A stretch of 64,000 bases of DNA, from contig JYIP02000007.1 of NCBI GenBank assembly GCA_001051155.2, positions 4,094,342 through 4,158,341 of the forward strand, in the 5' to 3' direction. Below the pieces are notes generated by a model. It ran no database searches. It was not told the DNA's origin and worked only from the letters and a program-made list of their open reading frames with translations. This DNA comes from Chrysoporthe austroafricana. Lineage: Eukaryota > Ascomycota > Sordariomycetes > Diaporthales > Cryphonectriaceae. Of this stretch, positions 1 through 10,890 are shown piece by piece (position 1 is the first letter of the stretch; every line of letters starts with the position of its first letter). The position numbers and the translations under genes are program-made.

Positions 1-643
1 ATTCCGTTTCCACATAGCCGATGCTTCCTCGAGACTGGCTCAGTGAACTGCTGTCGCTGCTCTGATGATCTCCAGACGGGGCACGGTATCCAAGTCGGTC
101 TGGCGCTTTCACTATTTGTCGTCCCGTAGCAGGTAGTGGGTTATCTGCATCATATGCGTCGTCGTCTGCATTATTCTCATCGTTGTCTGCATCATCCGCG
201 TCGTCGTCTGCATCACCCGTGTCGTCCATTTCGTCGTCTGCATCATCCACGTCGCCGGTGTCTTTAGCTTTAGGCAGATAGAAGGCTGCCAGAGCAGCCC
301 AAACATACGCAAGGCTGTCGGGATCGTAACGACGGATAAATTCGACTTCCGACATTTTGGCCAGAAATTTTTCATCGCAGTTTGGGCCAGTGATCAGACT
401 GTGGATACAGGGATCCAGGGGTGACAGGTCCTTTGGAGGATAATGAGCCTTGAATAGGGGCAGGAGGCGTTGTGGTTTCTTGCAGAGGACACGACAAGCA
501 AATAGGTGTTCACGGTCCCACGCACTCACGGCACTCAACTTTCTCTCATCTTGACGACGTAGCGAAGCGAAGTTAGTGAACTGCCCAGCTGCCGCCATTC
601 GGACAAAGGTGCTTCGGTTTCGGACAGTATCATAATAAGCCAT
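1..643 (-). CDS. Fungal orphan-family protein, cut by left edge
   Basis: An uninterrupted reading frame runs from an ATG at 643 to the window edge: 214 codons with no stop, so the gene continues outside the window. The first ~130 residues are globular, with the run CIHSLITGPNCDEKFLAKM. They are followed by a strongly acidic Asp/Ala stretch encoded by short imperfect repeats (roughly 150-260), then a Ser-rich part. I recognise the style of an unnamed family found in many Pezizomycotina genomes, often in several copies, but know no function for it. It is divergent from the gene at 1376, so the ~730 bp between them probably holds both promoters. No intron is needed. The edge hides the C-terminus, so length and intactness are unknown. 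Confidence 0.7.
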   Translation of the reverse strand, partial: MAYYDTVRNRSTFVRMAAAGQFTNFASLRRQDERKLSAVSAWDREHLFACRVLCKKPQRLLPLFKAHYPPKDLSPLDPCIHSLITGPNCDEKFLAKMSEVEFIRRYDPDSLAYVWAALAAFYLPKAKDTGDVDDADDEMDDTGDADDDADDADNDENNADDDAYDADNPLPATGRQIVKAPDRLGYRAPSGDHQSSDSSSLSQSRGSIGYVETE

Positions 644-1375
644 GATGAAAGGATATAGCTAATAAAAGCAACGTTCTCTATGAGACTGGTTCTATCCGAG
701 AGTGCACTGAAGAAAAGGAGGAAGGAAAGGAGGCGGAGAATTAGTTAGCTGAAGCTATGTACTGGAGCAAACGCCGCAACTCAGGCGCTCGCGACTGACG
801 AGCGCTCGCGCAGACTCTTGCTTGACGAATATGATGGATCATAACTGGCATTCCGGTATTAAATGGCTTGGATCTGATTCTTACAGACGCTCTGTTGTGG
901 GTAGACCTACGTGGGGGAACAGGTAGGTGCCAGAATAGAATTATGAAATGCATTACTATCTGGAAATGAGCGCCTGTAGTCTTGTGTCCGCCGTGTACCG
1001 CCGCGTGCCACCGCTGTAATTCAACAAGTGACCGAACCATAAGGATCGATCCCATCACAGCTACCGCCAAACAGCTCACGACAAATGGATATTCATTATA
1101 CATTCGTACGTCGATAAATCCATATTGTACGAGCCTTGTGACGGCTGGTGATTGTTTTCTTGGTGACTTCACACAAAGAATATTAGTAATATAGCTTATA
1201 CCTGATAACAACCGTGCCGTCCGATCCGGGAAAAGTCGGGCATTTTTCTGGTTTTTGCTAATACAAAAGGCGCGCCGCGCTAAATTTTTAATTCTTTTTT
1301 TATTTTTATTTTCACCAGCTTCACAGTCCCTCGTCCATCTACATTGCGACTTGTACCCCTGCGCAACCATCTACC
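644..1375. promoter_or_regulatory. Divergent intergenic region
   Basis: About 730 bp between two divergent genes. The last ~120 bp before 1376 are T- and pyrimidine-rich, as is common upstream of fungal start codons. A 209-codon minus-strand ORF (741-1370) covers most of the interval and contains one hydrophobic stretch. I see no known motif in it, and its start overlaps the presumed promoter of the next gene, so I do not call it a gene. Confidence 0.35.
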
Positions 1376-2725
1376 ATGGATTCAGCTTCTCCACCTACTG
1401 CTTCATTGTACGATCTGGCACGCCTGAACTCTAGAGAACGCCTCCTTGTCGAGCCCCTTCACTGGACTAACCGCCATCTCGAACTGCTGCAATGCTCTTT
1501 TGATGATCCAGTTCCGGCACCTCCGACAGCTGCTCACCAGTCAGAACGGCGTAGTGGTGGATATACAGCCCGTTACATCCAACGCGAGCTATCTGAAAGA
1601 TCTGAAAGAAACGTTGGTGATCTACGATGCATGATGGAAAAGCTCATTGCGCCTTTCAAAGGCTCACTGTTTGTACACAAGTCTGTTCCTCATGCCCATT
1701 CCTTTGGTTGTTCTTATCGGATGCATATCGTTACTGACCCATTCATTTTCTTACATACAGTCACTTTCTCACCTTTTCATTCAATAGACGGATCGTTACG
1801 AGCCTTGACTGTTCGACTTTCCGTCTCCGAAACAGAACGGATGCGTGCATATCTCCTATCGCCGCATATGTCGACCGCAGGGATATCGACGAAGACCGGG
1901 GCCGGTCTTTGGGGTATTTCGCTGACAGTGCAAGGCCAAATGAGCTTTCCTGGCGCTGGCACTGGCACATGCTTCAGCTGAGAAAGATCGAACCTAAAGA
2001 CCCTCGAAAGGATCCGAACATAATGGGCCTCTTGATCGCCATGGCTCAGAACCAGCGGGAGAACCAGCGAAAGAACCAGAGACTAGCAACCTCCGGAGAT
2101 AGCAATGGAACATTCAAGGTAAATGCCGATTTTGATTTCGTCCGATTGGTACTTGGCTAACAGCTTCTGCATCCAGCCCATTCTTGTTTTCACCGATGAT
2201 AGAGATCTCAAACACATCTACCTATTTACGGCCGAGATACCCTTGTCTTTCCTCGATAGGTTCGACTTTCCTGCACTCCCATACGCAGCACCGCAGCCTA
2301 TTTCGATCCAGTGTACCACCGTCCCTTTCGAGCCATACGGGACCCTCCGCAACCGGCTTCTCGCACTTCTCCTTCCAGCCACTCCAGGCCAGGAAGGAGG
2401 GCGGGCGCGAGAGACAGAAGGTGAGGGCGGCCGCCGCCGCCGCCGCGCGGGCCCTGGGCTCCACAGGCGGGAATCAAGGCTGACATCAACCCACAGCAGC
2501 GACCTAGGCGAGGGGGAGGAGGCAGTCGGGGTGGCCAGGACGGCCGAGGAGCACATCCCAGGCGGGGTGGGAACAGTGAGGCCCCCGGTGCGCGAGGGAG
2601 GACCGAGCACCCCGACACACGAGAGGAAGAGGGGCCTTGACGAGGACCCCGGCGAGCAGGCGGCGGCACAGCCAGGCGCTAAGAGTGTGAGAATGCTGGA
2701 GAGCACAGCAGACGCGCACGATTAA
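1376..2725 (+). CDS. Fungal orphan-family protein, three exons
   Basis: Exons 1376-1668, 1788-2118 and 2177-2725 give 390 residues. Both introns are GT..AG and restore the frame exactly. The middle of the protein carries the run ELSWRWHWHMLQLRK, then GLLIAMAQNQR; exon 3 opens with DDRDLKHIYLFTAEIP and FLDRF. I recognise this as a common unnamed Pezizomycotina family that ends soon after an LLALL motif. Here ~110 extra residues follow, rich in Gly, Arg, Glu and Pro and encoded by GC-rich DNA like the repeat region downstream. The C-terminus is therefore probably read-through into repeat sequence after loss of the normal end. Function unknown. It is divergent from the gene ending at 643. Confidence 0.6.
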
Positions 2726-3414
2726 CGTCTGGCTGCCGGCCTGCCTGGTCTCCGTCCAGCTTGTCCCATACCAAGACCAGGACTGGAAACGCCACCTGCG
2801 TAGGCGCAGTCGTCGGGGGGCAAGGGGGCCTGTCGGGATCGACAAGCCTCCTGCCCAGGAGCAGAAAACCGGGACAGCACGCCTGTCGACAGGAAGAGAG
2901 AGGATGGACCCACACACACTTAATATTAGGACGATTGGATTTTACAGATAGGGAAACGCTAGGGCACTAATACAAGGTTGATTTGACGGTATTATTGAGA
3001 CTCATACAGTATGTTTTATTCGTTGGATACTAACCTGTCCATGGGTGGGCAATCAGGCGGCACGATGTGTGTTCCCGAGCGCGTGTGGGGCGGATCTGAT
3101 GGGCGCCGGCGTGGTGCACAGCAGCTGAACGGTGGGTAGCGAAAAGGCCAACATGGGGCAGCAGCCAGGGACTGATCTGAGGCCGGACTGTCAGGATCCT
3201 TCGCCGTGGATATCCACCAGGCCTGGCTGAGACACCGTCCTGCGGGGCCAATATAGCGGCTCCACCCCTGACTACCATGCCGGGCAGTAATTCGGGGGAG
3301 GGGGGCCACCAGCATCTGATGGGAGAGACTGGCTGTTGCTCGTGTCTGGGGTGATGCTGGGCAGAGCAGAAGAACGACTGCACCCAAGGGCCGTGGCGGA
3401 TCAGGCACCTGGAG
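2726..3414. other. Non-genic, GC-rich
   Basis: Overlapping ORFs occur in several frames on both strands without any recognisable motif, as expected of GC-rich non-coding DNA. No RNA gene seen. Confidence 0.5.
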
Positions 3415-5065
3415 GGAGGCCTGCCAATCTATCCTGGAAAGCAGAGATGCCCGGTTTTCAGCCGTCGGTGAAAGCCGTTAGTTTCAGCTGCCGATCAATA
3501 GCATGGTAGAGAGGGGCGACTGGGAAGTAACTAGCCAAGCCGGATCGAACTTGACTCCCAGAAGGAGGTCTGCCAATGCAAAACAGAGATGCCCAATTTT
3601 CAGCTGTCAGCGAGAGGTATGAACCGTTAGGTGCCGATAAACGGTACAGTAAGGAGAGGCGATTGAAAAGCAACCTGCTAAGCTGGGAGGGCGAGGAGCA
3701 GAACAGGCCGGTCGTGGTCCGGCCCTGGACGGATGGCCGGGGACGTCTGTCTGTCTGTGTCTGTCCGTCTGCGCAACAAGCTGGTTGCGGGTAGACCGGC
3801 TTCACGTAGTTAAGACTGGCGCGAGACTAGCACGAGACTAGTGACTAGCACGAGACGAGACCCGTCGTGACATTTCTGCAAGCTCCATATCCAGGAGAGC
3901 TGGCAATCGGGTTGAGAAACCGGCCCACAGTATTAACTGGGGCTGTCCAGGCCGTACATCTGTAGTGGAATCCAGATTCCTGGTGTGCGTAGGCCCACAT
4001 ATACCCACACGAGGTCCACATCGACTTGGGGCCAGGTCCTCTGGCCGAGATGCTCTCTCCACTGGGAGACGGCCCAGCCTTGCATGTCGGTAATCTGGGC
4101 GGGACCAGCTTCTCTTGCACGTCCGGTATGGCGAGGTGCGCAGAGCAGCTAGCTAGTTAGTTCTGTCTGCTATTCCAGTGCCAGACTGCAGCGCTAGAGC
4201 TAGCGCCTGCCGGCACTTGGGCCGCCCCGCGCGCTACCGGGTATGGCCCGCCGTGACAGATGCATCCCGTCAGCGCGATAACGATGACGGGAGCTTGCTT
4301 GCCAAAGGATCTGCACGGGAAGCCTGGGCGGGTGGGAACACCGTTGGACCCCAGGCTAGTAGAGCTGGCGTGGTGTGGTGTGGTGTGGTGTGATGTGGTA
4401 GCCTAGTGCGGCCCGCCGCACGGGCCGCCGCAGGAGGGGGGAGTCACGCGTCCCCAGGATCGTCTCGGCTGGACGGTACCGCTGACATCACACACTCACA
4501 TCCACTCACACCCGCCGAGCGCAATATCCACCGCGAGGGCCCAGAAGGGGAAGAGGCAACAGCTGCTGTCGCCAGACTATCCAGAGACCACCCGCCGCCC
4601 GGTCACGAAAAGCCAGAGCGCATCCTGGGCAGGCGGGCGAGCCCTCATGCCGCGCTGGATCCCCCTGTCTTGCGGCCAGCTCTCATGTCTACTTAGTACC
4701 ACATGCACGATTAGCAACCCATGTACCGCTTTCTTTTTTTGCTGGGGGGGCGTGTGGGTGTGGGTGTGTGAGTGTGAGTGGGGCGTGCAGCTCCCCTGGC
4801 AGGTCTGGCGATCCATCCTAGAAAGCAGGAATGTCCAGTTTTCAGCTGTTGGCGAACGGTATCAGTTCTCGGCTGCCAAAGTAAAGAGGGGAGATTGGGA
4901 CCTAACCTACTAGGCTGATCAAATAGTTGGAAAGAGGCTTGCTAGCAATACTGGAAAGCAGAGATGACCGGTTTTCAGCTGTCGGTAAAAGCTATTAGTT
5001 TCAGCTGCCAAAGTAAAGAGGGGCGATTGGGAACCAACCTACCAGGCTGGGAGGGCGAGGAGCAG
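3415..5065 (+). repeat. Four diverged ~115-bp direct units
   Basis: Four related units begin near 3420, 3560, 4800 and 4935. Each carries a core like AAAGCAGAGATG, then TTTTCAGCTGT, a purine-rich stretch, and GGGGCGATTGGGAA about 90 bp further on. The second and fourth also share the following GCTGGGAGGGCGAGGAGCAG. Units are roughly 80-85% alike by eye. They fall in two pairs separated by the left arm of the inverted repeat, so the pair itself was probably duplicated. No coding potential is evident. Confidence 0.7.
3735..4510 (+). repeat. Left arm of a large inverted repeat
   Basis: The sequence from the GTCTG-rich stretch through ACAAGCTGGTTGCGGGTAGA, the TGGTGTGGTG tract near 4370 and ACATCCACTCACAC reappears reverse-complemented at 5835-6815. 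Similarity is clear over most of the arm. Divergence and unequal insertions are concentrated between about 3985 and 4100, where the right arm is longer. It contains no gene. Confidence 0.8.
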
Positions 5066-5834
5066 GACAGCCCGGTTGTAGTCTAGCCTTGGACGGACAG
5101 CCAGGGACGTCTGCCTGTCTGTGTCTGCCTGTATCTGTCTGTCTGTACATGTCTGTATCTGTCTGTCCACATTGACTTTGGGGGCTAGGGGCGAGACCCA
5201 GGGGCCCCACCCGGCTGTCAGTCCCGCATGAGACCCCAGCGCGTGCACGGACTAGCGCCTGCTAGCTACAGGACCCACCCCCACTCCCCAGCTTGGTGGA
5301 GAAGTGCTGGCAGGACACAGCAGCACACACAGCACCCGCACACTCGCGCACACAGCAGGACACAGCGGAACATAGCGGGACACACAGCAGGATACACAGC
5401 AGGGCACACAGCAGGACACACAGCGCAGGATATACAGCACAGCAGTCGCGCACGCGCTTGGACATAACATGCATAGCGCCACTACTAGTAGTGCGCAGCT
5501 GAAGCAGCCATGTCCGGACCGCTTTTCCAGCATGGGCGACAGCAATCCATTTCGGATGTATGGTGCAGATCGACGTCCGGGCATATGGTGTGTGTGGGTG
5601 TGCGGAGCCATACCTGTGCCAGGGATGCCGCATGCCCCCCACACACACAACCATGCCCCCTAGCAAGAACAGCGGAGCATGGGTTGAATGAGGGCTCGCC
5701 CAGGACAAGCTCTGGGTTTTTGTGACCAGGCGGCGGGTGGGGTCTCTGGATGGTCAGGAGACATCAGCTGTTGCCTCTTCTTCGTCAGAGTGGGCGGGTG
5801 GTCTGCCACCGCAGGCCGACAACCCGCGAGGCAG
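4511..5834. repeat. Spacer of the inverted repeat, with minisatellite
   Basis: About 1.3 kb between the arms. It holds two of the ~115-bp units, a GTGTGGGTGT-rich stretch near 4750 and GTCTGTCTGTA simple repeats near 5130. A minisatellite at about 5308-5446 is built from a ~10-bp CACAGCAGGA unit with variants. ORFs here (for example 5252-5650 minus) only translate these repeats. Confidence 0.7.
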
Positions 5835-6815
5835 TGTGGATGTGAGTGAGTGTGATGTCAGCGGTACCGTCCAGCCGGGAGACGGGAGACGATCCTGGGA
5901 CGCGTGACTCCTCCCTCCTGCGGCGGCCCGTGCGGTGGGCCGCACTAGGCTACCACACCACACCACACCACACCACACCACGCCAGCTCTCGCTACCGGC
6001 CTGGGTCCAACAGTGTTCCACCCCACCGGCACGCGCGATATCAACAAGCTCCCGTCGTCGTGCTGACAGCATCTGTCACGGCGGGCCATACACCCGGTAG
6101 CGCGCGCGGCGCGGCTCAAGTGCCGACGGGGGACCCCAGATCTAGCGCTGCAGTCTAGCACTGCGACACCAGAACTGCCTGCTCCACACACCTCACCATA
6201 CCGGACGTGCAAGAGAAGCTGGTCCCACTCAGGTCATCGGCGTACAGGGCTGGGTTCTAGCCGGGGGGGGGGCTTCTTGGACCCTGTACCATGTATACGG
6301 ACGTATGGGCGGGTATCCAGGGGGGATGTAGGCCCGGGGGCGCGTGCCCGCCACGCCCACACACCACGCGCGGTCCCCATCAGGGCCTTTTCGACAGACG
6401 GGCAGCCAAACGAAACCTGCTACGCAAGGACACCAGCGACAGAATTGAGGCCTCATTCACTCCACGCTGGTCTTGTTTTGATACCCTGGGTCCGCCTGCA
6501 GACAGACAGTATGCCGAGAGAGGCTTGCTTGCTTACATGGGGCTGGCAAGATCCGCCGGTGAGCCCCCCGGTACGGACGAGAAGCCCAGACCAGGAGTCT
6601 GGATTCTACTACGGACGTGCGGCCTGGACAGCCCCAGCTAAACATTGTGAGCCGGTTTCTCAACCCGATCGCTAGCTCCCCTAGATGTAGAGCTTGCAGA
6701 AATGTCACGACGGGTCTAGTCTCGTGCTAGTCTCGCGCCAGTCTCAGCCACGTAAAGCCGGTCTACCCGCGACCAGCTTGTTGCGCAGACGGACAGACAC
6801 AGACAGACAGACAGA
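5835..6815 (-). repeat. Right arm of the large inverted repeat
   Basis: Reverse complement of the arm at 3735-4510. It includes the CACCACACCACAC tract near 5955, the conserved ACGTGCAAGAGAAGCTGGTC and the TGTCACGACGGGTCTAGTCT block near 6700. It is about 200 bp longer than the left arm because of extra sequence at roughly 6240-6590. Differences include both substitutions and indels, so the duplication is not recent. Confidence 0.8.
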
Positions 6816-6864
6816 TACAGACAGGCCGACAGACACAGACAGGTGTGTGTGTGTGTGTGTGTTG
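6781..6864. repeat. GACA and GT simple repeats
   Basis: Runs of GACAGACA are followed directly by a (GT)n tract at about 6842-6862. Similar CA/GT tracts mark the edges of several repeats in this window (10848, 22574, 34330). Confidence 0.85.
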
Positions 6865-7079
6865 GCCCACGCACACCACCGTGCTGCTTCTGGTGCGCAC
6901 ATCCTGAGTGAGAGGTACATCTCCCGTGCAGTCTGGCCAGGTCCAGATCCAGGCCTGGGACGTGGTGTGTTGGATCCGGCCGGTCGGTGGGAATCTGCTG
7001 TCCAGCCTCAGATTCCCCCGCGAAGGTTGGGGCGGAATGCGTCTCGGCAGGGCGTCCTCTTCCTGCTCTTCCTCTTCCT

Positions 7080-7915
7080 CTTCCTCTTCGTGGCCAGTTG
7101 CATGCAGAGCAGAGCATCACACCCCGCGGGCGCTGCTGGCTGGCTGTCTGGCTGGCTGTCTGCCGGCCGGCCAGAGCATGCGTTATCACCTTGTGCTCTC
7201 ACACACACACACACACACTCTCTCTCTCTCTCACTCTCTCACGCGTCCTTCTACCATGGCTCCCACCGCTCCTCCTCTTCCAGCTGCCACAACTCCTCTC
7301 GTCCTGGCTCCCTCTGCTTCCTTCTGGGCCCTCTCCACCCGCCATATCATTGTCCATGATCCTTCCAGAGCTGCTGTCTTCCCGCGGCCACGGCTCCCAC
7401 GGCCCTCGCAGCTCTTACAGCTCTGGAGCTCCCACGACTTCTACTCTTCCCACGGCTTCGGAGCCCCCACAGCTCTTGCTGCCACAGCTCTTGCTGCTAC
7501 ATCCCTTGCTGCCACAGCTCTTCCTGCTACGGCTCTTCCTGCCACGACTCTTCCTCCGCCAGCTCCTCCACCCACGGCTCCCACAGCTCCCACAGCAGGC
7601 GTCATCACCTTGTGTTCTCTCGCTATTCCGCTCGCACAGCTCTTCTTCCCCCAGCTCCCAGAGCTCTCACGGCTTCCACAGCTCGCACTTCACAGCTCCG
7701 AGAGCTCCCACGGAGCTTGCACAGCTTGCACAGCTCTCGCAGCTCTCGCAGCTCGTATAGCTCGCACAGCCCGCACAGCTCTTCTTGTGTTGGCCAGCGG
7801 TTCTGGTCTCGACGGCTCCGGTATGCTCACTTCGCGCCCTCCCAGCGTCTCTCTCCTGCTAACCACGCCTCCCAGCTCCCGACGCTGCCTCTCCCGATAA
7901 CGCCTCTTCCCTGTC
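7080..7915 (+). repeat. Dispersed GC-rich element, copy E
   Basis: It shares with the copy at 10.85-12.19 kb the block CATCACACCCCGCGGGCG, the GGCTGTCTG / GCCGGCCGGC stretch and the final CTGCCTCTCCCGATAACGCC near 7880. Between them lie a CA/CT tract (7199-7242) and ~400 bp of degenerate CACAGCTCT-type units. These read as Ser/Ala/Leu-rich protein in all three forward frames. The 330-codon ORF at 6908 is a by-product of this repetition. No transposase or reverse transcriptase is visible. Confidence 0.7.
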
Positions 7916-8199
7916 GTCGCCGTCCTCCAGGCACGCCGAGGCAACACCAAGGTACCACCAAAGATGCCAGCCTGCCGGGTTGCGATGCCGTGTGTATATG
8001 CGAGTCCTGCTCGTCCGTACATGGGCGGGCGGAGGTCGGTCGGTCGGCTGAGAGACACATTGCCTTCTTCCTTAGGCACGAGGCAACGCCGTCTGTGGTT
8101 GTGTCCCTGCGCGCGGAGGCAAGTCGGGTCAGACGCCACGCCACGCACCTCTCCGGGCGCGTTTCGTTATCGCTATCGTCGGGTTGCACCCGTAGTACG

Positions 8200-8690
8200 T
8201 GCTTTCGACGCGCCTTCGTCGTCCCTGGTTGTTTTGACCTGCCCCTTTGACGGCCCGCGCTTCCTTTCAACCTCCTTTGAATATCGTCCCTGGTTACCTT
8301 TCAACCGTCCCTCGTTGCCCTGGATTGTTTTCTCAACTGCGCCCTCGACATCCCCCGGCTGTATGTAGGCTTCCTGATGCTATCTCCGAGCCTCCCTTGT
8401 CGTCTTGGATTGTGTTTAACATCCTTTTGTCATCGCTAATTAGTCTTACTTGTCTCGACCTCGTCCCTCGTTAGTTTCAGTCGTCCCCGACTCTCCCTTG
8501 TTAGTTTCAGCCGTCCCAAAACCTCGTCCCCGTGCTGCCTTGAACGTCCCCCCGCTGTATCCAGGCCTCTTGATGCGGTCCCAGGCCTCCCCAGACGCCC
8601 CGCGCCCCGAGACGTATCCCCAGGCCGCCGTCGAGTGTCCCTGCCCCTTTTTTTCAGTGTCCTCCCCGGGGTCCTCTTGATATATGGCTC
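8200..8690 (+). repeat. Degenerate CGTCCC-type satellite, copy 1
   Basis: Irregular units of about 25-40 bp repeat motifs such as CGTCCCTGGTTG, CTCCCTTGTTAGTTTCAG and TCGTCCC. The reverse complement of the same texture fills 37.95-38.9 kb, where GGATTGTTTTCAAC-like and CGTCCCCGAGCCTCCCTTGTC-like words recur. No gene; the ORFs change frame with the units. Confidence 0.55.
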
Positions 8691-9699
8691 GTATACTTCG
8701 TGCACAGGCAGGTTTAGGCATGGCAGGTTGGTCGGTATGTCTTTGCGGTGCAGGATGTGGGTGGCCTCGGTGCTATGGGTAGCAAATTCGCAGTATTGCG
8801 GGCGCGGTTGGGCATCCAAAACAGCCAGTCTGGCAGCCCTGCCCCGGCCTGCGAACTACAGCAGCGCAAAGGGTGCCGCGCCCTTGCCACCTCTCGGGCT
8901 CGTAGCAGACAGGCCGCGCAGGCCTGTGAGGGCGTCGTACGCGGCAGGTTTGTGTCTCGGGCTGGTCTTCGGGGCGGGCGGGCAGCACAGAAGGCGAGGG
9001 CGAGGGCGAGGGCGAGAGCGCGCGGGTCCGCGCCAAAGTGGACCACACACACACACACGCTCCCCACACATCACCATACCCTGCACCGCAGAGACACACC
9101 GCGCGTTATGATAACGCTGCCATACCGGTTGTAAACGAAACAGACGAGCTATATGTCGGGGGGAGTGGGGGAAAGGGGGGGACGCGCAGTGCGACTGGCC
9201 GCGCGCGCCGTATCAAGACACGCCCACAGAGACCCGCGACACCACCCAACGCGACACCACCACCTGGGTGACGCGCAAGAGGGGCTAGGACACTTGACGG
9301 CGGGCCTGTGGATACGTCGCGGGGTGCAGGGGGACATCCAGCGAGGCGTAGGACAACGATAAGTCGTTAAAGGCAGCACGGGAACGACGGTGATGGGGGG
9401 GGGGGGCTTCGGGGACGACATGAATAGGCCTGCACACACACCGGGGGGGGGGGCGATAAATGGCAGTGGAACAAATCCAGGGATGGCGAAGGGGTGGCGA
9501 AAGACTATCGAATACAAAGTCAAAACCGTTCGGACAAGTTCAGATTGCAATATGCTCCCTGCTAGATGCCGTGGTCCCGAAGGGTTTCGAAAGCGCAGCA
9601 CCCTTTTGCGGCGCGCTATGATGGCTCTTCGGACGCCATCGTCGGGGTACTCGAAAGGCCCGTCGTCTCATGCTGCCGCCCTGCGCTTTTTGCTTGCGG
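8691..9699. other. Non-genic low-complexity DNA
   Basis: Contains a (GAGGGC)n run at about 8993-9022, a CA tract near 9042 and two long G runs near 9396 and 9443. Short ORFs on both strands show no family motif. Confidence 0.5.
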
Positions 9700-9838
9700 C
9701 CCTCTGCCCCGCGCCTGCCCAACCGCACCCACAGCGCCGCGAGTTTGCCACAAGGGCCTTTTTTTTTGTTTTTTGTTTTTTTTATCGTCCACGTTCCCCC
9801 CCCCCCTTTCGCACGCGGCCAGCAGCCCCCTGTCGGCC
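9700..9838 (+). repeat. Short dispersed repeat with T-tract, copy 1
   Basis: Consensus-like sequence CCCGCGCCTGCCCAACCGCA, then CAGCGCCGCGAGTTTGCC, then a long T-tract. Related copies lie at 12.05, 13.70 and 20.42 kb on the same strand. The T-tract would be an A-tract on the other strand, as in retroposed elements, but no Pol III promoter was recognised. Confidence 0.65.
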
Positions 9839-10322
9839 CTAGATCAGCATGTTGTGTAGAAACATGCCGGCTAGTAGAGCCAGGACTGCACCGGTGGCAA
9901 GCGCGGGAATCTCCCGCGGCACCTGGAGCAAGCGGTGGCCCAGATAGGCGGTGGCCGCCATGAACGCCACGTTGGTGACCAACCGAGCCGTCTCGGCCGT
10001 CAGCACGCCGCCGACCTGCACCCCGCCCCAGCGCCCAAAGTCAATGCGGATGCCCTGTTGCAAGGCATCAAGGCCGAAAGCTAGATTGTTTTAATAATGG
10101 ATCTTGTTAGCTCTCAGATCTGTATTTGCGCAGCAAGCGTATAAGCAGGAAATAGATTATTTGCTTACCCGTACCCGAGGTATTGTTCACGTTGGTATCC
10201 ATTGTGATTGGAAACAGGAGCGTGGAAGGTCGGAAGAGAGGAGGGGGGATCAATTCCCGCTGAGGATTGTCTGGGTCGAGTAGGTAACGGTAGACCTCAA
10301 AGTTAAACTGCCAGAAACCCAT
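9839..10322 (-). CDS. Small predicted membrane protein, two exons
   Basis: Exons 10169-10322 and 9839-10080 on the minus strand, joined by a GT..AG intron, give 131 residues. The C-terminal half contains a hydrophobic stretch around TNVAFMAATAYLGH and a second near the end, LATGAVLALLAGMFL, so two membrane helices are likely. The N-terminal ~50 residues are soluble and Pro-rich. I do not recognise the family. The stop codon lies at the very edge of the T-tract repeat copy. Upstream, a GTCGTCGGTGGGG unit repeats about three times (10376-10460). Confidence 0.6.
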
Positions 10323-10845
10323 GGTGAAAATTTCTTAAGTAGTTGTGGGAAAGTTGGTGTGAATCTGTGAATCGTATATCGTCGGTGGGGTAGACGATTT
10401 GTCGTTGGTGGGGAGAGGTCTGTCGTCGGGGGAGGAGAGGTTTGTCGTCGGTGGGGGGCGCGGGCCAGCAGCTATTTATACTTGGTCACAGACTGTATTT
10501 TCACGTGACAGAGCTCGAATGCTGCACTTATATTATATCACATGATCAAGAAGGACAGCTTCTGCCACCCATCCTAGTGGAGTCAGTGCCCAGAGATAAA
10601 AGAGGACATGGACATGTCATACAACACGATCCAACACCTCGTGGAAAGGAAAGCTTGCGCTCTATACCGTTTCATTTTCTTCTTTCTCCTTTTTTAAAAA
10701 AAATAAAATAAAATAAAAAGAAAAGTCAAAGTTGGCCTCTTTCGTACACCTATATGTAACCATGTTCAGATATGTCGCGGGCCCAGAGGGAGACAGAGCC
10801 GAGGGAGACAAGTCTGGCGAGAAGAAGGCTGCCAGCACCAAGGCC

Positions 10846-10847
<2 letters not shown>
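10323..10847. promoter_or_regulatory. Upstream region with ~27-bp repeats
   Basis: Between 10376 and 10460 three units of the type TTTGTCGTCGGTGGGG are separated by ~12 bp. A TATTTATA box-like element lies at 10473. These sit upstream of the minus-strand gene starting at 10322. The remainder up to the CA tract holds no recognisable gene. Confidence 0.4.

Positions 10848-10890
<43 letters not shown>

Noticed and set aside
741..1370. 209-codon minus ORF with one hydrophobic stretch
   Set aside because: It fills a divergent promoter region and shows no recognised family. It cannot be excluded but is not supported.
6908..7900. 330-codon Ala/Ser/Thr-rich ORF that looks mucin-like
   Set aside because: All three forward frames are open and repetitive because of CACAGCTCT-type units. 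The same DNA is part of a dispersed non-coding element.
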